Shown here: piece by piece, positions 56,917 to 64,000 of the stretch
How positions within the stretch are numbered: position 1 is the first letter of the stretch
Layout: each line of letters opens with the position of its first letter
Assembly: GCA_000320545.1 (NCBI GenBank)
Contig: ADNK01001542.1
Span: forward strand, 51,233-115,232
Length of the DNA: 64,000 nucleotides
DNA from: Bigelowiella natans CCMP2755
Lineage: Eukaryota > Cercozoa > Chlorarachniophyceae
Direction: 5' to 3'
Notes under the pieces: model-generated
Seen by the model: the letters and a program-made list of their open reading frames with translations, nothing else
Databases searched by the model: none
Told to the model about the DNA's origin: nothing
Program-made: the position numbers and the translations under genes

Positions 56917-59900
56917 ATGGAAGTTGATGGAACAATGCCAGAAGAACATAAAGGAAGTAACCCTGCTGTTCATACAACTAAAAGTAGTGTGGATAAGAAC
57001 GATGATGAAAAACAAAGTTGTGATTCTAATGCAAATAATTCCAAAGCTAATCAACAGTTTTCAAGGTAAAACTTACAAACAATGAGAAATAATCATACGT
57101 TCTCAAAATTCTTCCTTATAATTGGAACAATGCAGGTTGCATTTAAAATCAGAAGTTTCATGTTGTTCCGATAGAAGCACAAATATTGTTAAGATGGAGA
57201 AGGATGGGCCCAAAATGGGAACGAATGAGAAAAAGGTCCGAAAGTACTTTTATTTTTCAAATCTAACATTAGATACTCTTAGATATATTCAAAATGTTCA
57301 CCGTACTCGTCAATGGATCTGAAAACTCAATCATCTTCGGCAGTCCCAAAACTATTGAAGATAATTCAAAATGAAGTCCAAGAAGAGTATGTAACGAAAC
57401 AGAAGATGTGGAAGATAGTATGCGAAGACTACATAGATAAATGCAAGTTTGTTGAACTTACCAAATCAACGAATGTGAATAGACTGTTTTCCATTATGGC
57501 TGTGAAACAATCATCTAAGCTAACTCAAAGGACGCCGTATAGTAAGATACCAACTCTGTGCAGTTTTAGGGAAGAGAGCAAAAAGATCTATGAAATTGAG
57601 GAACCACTTGTCCTGCCAGTTGATCCTTGTAAAGGGCGGGCTATGTTCATGAAGTTCTTTCTCGATGCATTGACTAACTTCCCAAACCCTCAAAGAAGAC
57701 CCGAAACCAAAAACATGGAAACCAATTCTGCGACTGGAATGTCATTGTCACATTTAAAATCACGTCGGGAGGAGTACTTCAGAGCTCGTTACTTTCAATC
57801 TCCACACGTCTCTAAGTTAATGTCTCTTCCGAAGATAGAAAACAAATGTGATAACAACGACCGTGATCCAACTTCTAAGCTATCCTGGTTTAGAGTGTTG
57901 AACATGATCCCTAAACATAAAATTATTTGCCCCTACATTGAACTAGAACCCTTCTGGAGTTCTAAACCGCTTGCATCTAAGGCGGAGACACGCCGACTTG
58001 AACTGTTCAAATTTATGAAGAAGAAGAATAACACAAAAGACGGCTCAATCGATCTTCAAATCGGTAAAAATCGAGTGGAAAAGATTCTTCCAGACTTCCG
58101 CAGCGTCGATAATCTTCATGAACAGATATGCCTCTACGAGAGAGCACTTACAGAAATGCCGAGCTCAGAAGAATTCAATTGCCAAAGCGAGTCAACATTA
58201 GAGAACAGAGCGAAAATCCGTCCTGATGAGATGTTGAATATGAACCTTCATGGAGAGGATATGTCCCAAATGAAAATTTCTACAATTTTCAATGGCCAAA
58301 ATCAGGCCACTGATTCTTTTTCGTGTCGAAATTCGGTGTGTAATAAGACTGACCAAAGCTTGGAGCAGTTTATTCAACTCCGAACAGGAAAGGTACCTGA
58401 CAGCAGTAAATCTCAGTTTAGATATCAGACTTATTCCACCCAAGTGGATACATATAGCTTAGACATTCTGAAAACCATCCAAGTAGCAGCAAAGAATCCC
58501 ATTGATGATCTCAAGCGCATGGGGCTTTTGGGAACAGAGTTTTCTATTGTTGCAGAAGGATCATATTTCACAACATCGCGACTACTAGATGAGGAACTTA
58601 AGAAATTGGAGAAAGCTCGGAAAGCAGCTGAAAAATATCAAATTCACATGTTTCGACAAGATCGACCGATAAGAATAAAAAGATTATACACACTACACTA
58701 TTATGTGATAATTGCTAACTCCATCCTCCATGCTGGAATTATAGCAGCCTCTTTTCACCACAAACAACTTGTTAAAATGTCTAACCAGATGGGGGAGCTT
58801 CTACGAACGATTGAAAAAATTAAACATATAGGAAACTATCTTCAGAAGGGAAGAGAGATGCTAATTGATGGAACTCTCGAAAAGCCTAATAAGTTACAGA
58901 AACTTGCCGCTTTCATTTCTAAAGAATCGTCAAGTCCGCAGTCCAAGCTGGTAGTAGTGGTATCTTCAAGGGTTCTACTGCCAATTCTTCACAACTACCT
59001 AGGAAACATAGCTATTACTATTGTGGAGGATAGCAAGGCACCCTCAGAAGCTCTTGACCTGCTAATTGAGGACTCAAATATTGTGCTAGCTCACGACAGT
59101 ATCTTAGCGCATCCAACATTTCAGTGGGAAATGGTAGGTAAAATATTTTTTTATGAAAAGAAAGCGAGTCATCAAATAAGTTTCTTTCTTGCAAAGCGGT
59201 CATTTAATAGAAGTATAGAGTTCCATTTACTCCAAGTGCGTCTTCCTGAGCCCAGAGTGACATTAATTCCCCCTGAATTGTCAAAGATTTCTTTGTTTTA
59301 CAACGAAGAGAGGGCTGGAAAGTATATGGGAGTTATAAGGAAGGTTGGGATTAGAGCATGCCCACGAATAACTGCGATCGAAGACATCATATTTGGATTT
59401 AATGAATGTATTGTACTTCGAGAGGTTGAGGCTTTGGCACAGACAACGGAAAGGGTAAAATTTTCACTTCCCTGTTCGCTTTGTTTTGGAACGTTTCTAG
59501 ATAATATTTTCTAAAAAACATAACTGATGAAATGATACTGCTTGCATTTAGGGAAGTCTCGAAATTGACGAGCTAATCAATCACCTTGCTGAGCTTTCAA
59601 TCCGATTCAAAAAATGCACACTAATTCTTATTATCAATTCTTATGACATAGATGAACAAGTATTCAAGCATGTTTACCTTCGATTGGCTGCGTCACTTTC
59701 ATTCAATTTTCCAATGAAAGTACTTACGAGACACACCACAAGTCATGTTTCAAAAATCCAAGAACTTATCATTAAAGATATTCAACAATCGTTCCAGTTC
59801 TGCAATGCAATACTCTCAGACGATTGGTCGCCCTATAAGTACTTTCAAAACTCCCCGACTGAAAAGGAAATATTTCTTAGCGGATTTCCTTCCATAAATG

Positions 59901-60776
59901 TTTTCAATGTAAGAGACGATGCCCATTTTGATTTATTTGCGTTGTAATAATTCTTTTGATTCTTGTCAGGCTCATTTCATAGTGAATGTTCGACGTATAA
60001 AGGTCAACAGTTACATTCATGATTACTTACTGGTAGAACTCTGAATAAAATTTCACATTTAAAGATCTCAACACTTCTGTCCATAAACTTTGAGGCTCTT
60101 CGCAATCTTCTTCCGGAGGTTCCATTGAGTTCGATAAAGCTTTTCCATCACACCATACATGCAGACTATACAGTCAAACATAGACAGGCTTACATTAAAA
60201 AGGAAGCTGAATCTGAAACTAGGAATCGGATTTTAATTGATCTAACAAAAAAAGGTGGGAGGATTGATCTGATGAAAAAGGTAATGAACAGGAACAAATA
60301 TTTTTATTATTCTACAATTTATGAAGACTTTTTGCTACATGTAAATTTGTTAGACCGTGGATAATCTTTCAAAAGACAGAAAGGTACTTCAGAGAAATGG
60401 CCTAAGCATAGGTAGTTTAATTTCCAGATCTACGGACAAAGAATTTTGCAAGAACGGCGCAGAGACCGCTTCTTCAATCCCAAAAATAATTAACTTACAA
60501 AGACTTCAAAATTCACACAATAACTTGAATCAAAGATTAGCAGCCCTAAACGAAAAACATACAAGTCATCCTGACTTGCAAGTGAGCAAAATTCGTAAAA
60601 TGTTTTCAAGTTTTCAAACAAAGAGGATGACAAATCATTCAAAAAGGAAAAACAATGCTATAATGCCGAAACAATTGAATACTCGTTCGTCATATCATTC
60701 AAAAGTCAAGAATCAAGCTCATAGCGCCCAAGGAGGTTATATAGTTTATCCAAAAAAACGTCGAAAATGGCCATAA
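56917..60776 (+). CDS. SHOC1/ZIP2-like XPF-family meiotic protein
   Basis: SHOC1 (plants, animals) and Zip2 (yeast) are XPF-like proteins of the ZMM group that promote meiotic crossovers with a SPO16-type partner. Seven exons join in phase to about 1,149 residues: 56917-57065, 57136-57235, 57283-59454, 59552-59908, 59970-60002, 60065-60280, 60354-60776 (stop). The large exon has a low-homology N-terminal part, then a helicase/nuclease-like core: KLVVVVSSRVLLPILHNYL, NIVLAHDSILAHPTFQWEM, KIFFYEKK, and FNECIVLREVEALAQTTER. The next exon gives ELINHLAELSIRFKKCTLIL and LSGFPSINVFN, the SHOC1-type approach to a helix-hairpin-helix end (LLSINFEALRNLLPEVPLSS). The GDxnERKxxxD nuclease motif of active XPF is not seen, as expected for SHOC1. 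The tail is basic (PKKRRKWP). Codon use is markedly A/T-rich relative to the NRPS. Confidence 0.65.
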
Positions 60777-62026
60777 AGTTAGCCTTGACAAGCCGAATGT
60801 CCTAGACTATGATTGCTGAATGCAGAATGTCATCTACAGCGAAGCGAAAATTTTGGGATTTTGTAATGGAAGCTAGAAAATAGTCACATGAAAAAACATT
60901 TCAACGTGCCTTTTTGTCAGGGAGCTATGTTGACCAATGTGCATTAATTGAGCTTCCAAACGGGTACAAATCTATGTTGGAATGTTTCAGAAATTCAGCA
61001 GCGCGACACTGATCGAACTATGACAATGCTAGAATGGTTGTTGACAGTATAGCTTGACAGTTCTATTTCTAGAATCATTAGAGCTCACTAGTTCATGCTG
61101 TGGCCATGCATATTTAATTTTAGGCGAGCTAGCTAGTAGGCATCGCAATCTCTAGATCTGCCATGGCCAACCTAGCAAGCACAGTCAACTAGCTAGTAGT
61201 CTTACAGCTGTCTAGCTATCTAGCTCCGCATTTCTTCTTCATGCGAATGGCATCAAGTTTGATTTTTGAACAAAAATGTCCCACTTCGCGCTCTACGAAT
61301 TCCGAACAGGGATTTATCATTTTTTGTGCAAAACTTGAAAATCTCAAGTGGCAGCATGCATCGATGTGCATCTAGCTAGCTAGACACGACGCGTGAATGC
61401 ACAGTCTTACTGCAATGTCGAGGTGGCAGTTGGTTTCGAGCTCATGATGTTGTATTATACCATGTTGCTGTGTCTATTATTGTTGCATGCAAAGATCAGC
61501 ACTAGCTAGCTAAAGTAGCCAGTAGCATTTTGTGGGTGAGCTAGTCCGGCAGAACTTGCTAGCTTGTTAGATTGAACATGCACTGAAACGCTCGTCTAGC
61601 GCGCAACGCTGTGGAGTCGAAGCAACGACGACCTAGCGACCCCACGAGGCTATTGTTTGGGAATGCGGCCATTCTAGCATTATTCACAACATCTAGATAT
61701 ACACGCACTCCTCTCTAGTTCTGTGTGCACATTGCACACACTCAGCATGATATGATGACGACCAAAGTCCGATCTAAAACTTGTGTTCACAGTTTGTGTG
61801 TAGTTGTAAAGCAATGTTTGCGACAACATTGGAAACAACGCATGGAAGTGATGCTCGATAATACCGTGGCCAGTAGCAAAAGTAAAAGACATTCTCAAGA
61901 TCTGGAGCTCTTGTTCTTCCTTCTCTTTTCATGACGGTTAATCGGCGTGTATGAATTCAACGAAGGCACCACTTGTAGCTGATCCTAACAATAATGCAAC
62001 ACATACACACACAAATATATACACAA

Positions 62027-62075
<49 letters not shown>

Positions 62076-62118
62076 TGTTCCAAGTAATTAGTTCCATGCA
62101 GCAAGACATTACAGCTCA
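60777..62118. other. CTAG-rich intergenic island
   Basis: Contains AATGCTAGAATGG (about 61021) and its reverse complement (about 61664), 640 bp apart, TTGCTGTGTCTATTAT (about 61464), several CTAGCTAG words, and an AT microsatellite (about 62034-62070). Short frames (for example 61725-61934) have no coding signature. Confidence 0.6.
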
Positions 62119-63183
62119 TGCCGTTTCAGCCGAAGAGAATGGCGCCGCTACAATATATGCTGAAGAAGGAGTAGGTTGTGCCACAACTACCTTTATTCGT
62201 TCATCGAAAAAGGATTCTGGATGCAGCACCTGAGAGATGATGGGGAGAGAAAACGGACAGGCACCTTCAACACAGAGAATTCAGATGACACCGAAGCAAC
62301 TGTTCCAACTGCTTCTCCGCAGGCATTAAGCATCAATCACAACCGTTAGCACAGCATCGGTTAAATCTCCCCTTACGCAATGTCCGACCTCGGATTCTCT
62401 GATGTTATTTGCGAGAGCGTATCCCTTGACCATGGACTGTATTGTTGCCTAGAGAAATGGTCAAAGGGCTCAAGAACGATGCGGAGCTTCTCGAGCGATG
62501 CAACAGTGTTCCCCGGCTCGCAAGCAAGATAAGAGAAGTTTCGCCTGCGACGGTCAATAGAGGTGCATGCGATGCATGCTCTATGGGATCGAGGCCAACG
62601 GAGAGCCATCACCTGCTTCCTTCTTGTACACAATGTATGGAACGAAGACTATTTTCCCTACATCTTCCCCCCCCCTCCCCCCCGGCCCCCACCACTTCCC
62701 CCTTTTGATCATGCTGTTGTGATTCCAGGAGTACCTTCGCGTATCGAAAAGGGTCGCTTTCACTGAGGATGTAGTCCTTTGAAAAGAGTGAATATATAAT
62801 GCGCATGCCTCAGCGTGGTGTTGTTTATAGCGATATTCTTTTAGAAAAGAGGGCATATCGTTATCGGGAACGAAGATGCTGTTTGTGTGGGAGGGGGTTG
62901 CATGCATGCACACCTCGCACGCTTTGATCAGGAACTTCAAGTCCAAAGCCGCCTGCAGGATACCGATGCGAGAAAGATTCTGACCAAATCATTGAAGAGA
63001 CGATATTAAAGATGACGATGATGATGATGATGATGATGATTTATCATTGCAGCGAGACATCTTCTCAATTACCAGCCCCTTCAATCGCTCCGAAGAAGCC
63101 AAGTTCCTCATCATAATCTCCAGGCACTGATGATGACAATGATGATGATAATGATGGTGATGGATGTGTGCTATCGATTGGAC

Positions 63184-63223
<40 letters not shown>

Positions 63224-63850
63224 TAAGAGGGAGAGAGAAAAGAGAGACTCAGTAAGGCAACGAGGCTGGAACCCCACAACTGCGCTACTCCGACGTTGCA
63301 CTTACCGTTGAGAGAATGATCTTCGATGTCTCCTTTTTCAGGTAGGTCGCTATATTGTCCAACAACCTTTCCAACGCACAATTCCGCGCAAGATACTTCA
63401 AATCACGATTCTCTTCCGACTCAAGAAAAAAGGACAAATCAAATAACTAAGGTGACATAAAATAAAATAAAACAGGGCTCCATCCTCCTACGCATTCGCG
63501 CTTGCCCCCCCCCCCCCTTCCTTCCTTATGCCTGCTGGTGTCGGGACCTGTGCATTCGCTCCAGGACTTGTACAAACCGTTCCGAAACCTGTACGAGGAG
63601 GGAAACATGAGAGTGGGGAGGGAGGGGATATGGCTGGTTGGCACCGATGTTCTGATGTGTGCAAGATGTTTACTCAGCAGTATATTCATATGATACTTGC
63701 TCCTTCGTTGCACGCTATTAGTAGCGGTAGTGGTATTACTTTCGTCTTCTCCTTCTTCCTCTTCTTTTTCTTCTATACAGTGTTGTTGGGGATAGTATAC
63801 CTGCATCCTTTGTTCTTGCTTCTTCTCGAGCTCCGAGCCGTCCATTTTAT
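62119..63850 (-). CDS. Unassigned multi-exon helical protein, 5' end unclear
   Basis: Minus-strand exons with splice borders: about 63795-63850 (KMDGSELEKKQEQRMQ), about 63530-63590 (VSERFVQVLERMHR), about 63311-63420 (SEENRDLKYLARNC, then LLDNIATYLKKETSKIILST), about 63055-63123 (CLEIMMRNLASSERLKGLV), about 62918-62980 (NLSRIGILQAALDLKFLIK), possibly about 62450-62530 (VASLEKLRIVLEPFDHF), and 62119-62232 (VLHPESFFDERIK, stop at 62119). The protein would be mostly helical, with the style of vesicle-tethering (exocyst/COG-like) subunits, but I cannot assign a family. It may continue beyond the window, where the sequence becomes unreliable. Confidence 0.4.
63188..63240. repeat. (GA)n microsatellite
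   Basis: GA tract in an intron of the right-end gene. Confidence 0.9.
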
Positions 63851-63896
63851 CTGGATTACCCGTAGACTCTCTGCGCTGCCCGTAGTGCCTAGTGCG

Positions 63897-63900
<4 letters not shown>

Positions 63901-63929
<29 letters not shown>

Positions 63930-64000
63930 CTCTTTTTTTGTTTTCAAAAGGGTTTTTTAAAAAACCCGGTTCTTTTTTTTTCCCCCTTTTTTTTTTTTTT
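63901..64000. other. Contig-end homopolymer artefact
   Basis: About 30 G followed by blocks of T, A, G, C and T homopolymers to the last base. It looks like unpolished read-end sequence, not genome; features should not be called here. Confidence 0.7.

Noticed and set aside
61021-61680. 640-bp element bounded by inverted AATGCTAGAATGG words
   Set aside because: Only about 13 bp of symmetry, no target duplication, and the word also occurs singly elsewhere; not enough to call a transposon.
63502-63693. Plus-strand frame containing SLQDLYKPFRNLYEEG
   Set aside because: Protein-like, but a spliced minus-strand exon (VSERFVQVLERMHR) covers the same bases and fits a chain of minus exons; evidence for the plus strand is weaker.
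1-64000. tRNA, rRNA or other structured RNA genes
   Set aside because: No cloverleaf with recognisable A/B boxes and no conserved rRNA segment was noticed on either strand; absence was judged by eye only.

Overview
This is a nuclear genomic segment from a eukaryote, most likely a free-living protist or alga; the lineage cannot be fixed from sequence alone. Reasons: dense GT-AG introns whose phases join cleanly; conserved eukaryotic genes (ATG4, TAF12, TMEM144-type transporter, PDI-ERV fusion, cyclophilin, meiotic XPF-like protein); the standard genetic code; very many dinucleotide and trinucleotide microsatellites; and AT/CTAG-rich transposon islands between genes. No prokaryotic operon, tRNA, rRNA or CRISPR was seen. 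Most genes are split into exons of 20-200 nt, so I rebuilt models by matching splice sites, exon phase and family motifs.

Layout. 1-5720 (-): many-exon gene with a GYF domain and an SH3-like segment, running off the left edge. 5773-6600 (-): coding exons of unknown function. 6722-8530 (+): coiled-coil/kelch gene with near-identical repeats and a frameshifted 3' end. 8573-10021 (-): frameshifted remnant of a B-box/coiled-coil-like gene. 10923-25152 (-): a giant non-ribosomal peptide synthetase (NRPS), about 4,200 codons in 10 exons, with a condensation-domain fragment upstream (25300-25569). 26370-30475 (+): ATG4 autophagy protease. 31227-31835 (-): EF-hand-like protein. 32619-39171 (+): membrane-anchored cyclophilin. 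39172-41278: transposon island with palindromic MITEs and a 420-bp CACTA-like element. 41279-42168 (-): TAF12. 42517-47153 (+): TMEM144-like transporter. 48515-49465 (-): AP2-like transcription factor. 50251-55605 (+): 20-exon PDI-ERV fusion. 56917-60776 (+): SHOC1/ZIP2-like meiotic protein. 62119-63850 (-): coding exons of an unassigned gene. The last 100 bases look like unreliable contig-end sequence.

The most unusual content is the NRPS. It carries an epimerisation domain, an adenylation domain with a cysteine-type pocket, a heterocyclisation (Cy) domain and a terminal thioesterase. In bacteria this set makes thiazoline peptides; here it is encoded in a spliced eukaryotic gene. Its first adenylation domain is internally deleted and frameshifted, and the Cy motif lacks its first Asp, so the assembly line is either remodelled or decaying. 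The other genes are housekeeping genes and do not form a pathway with it.
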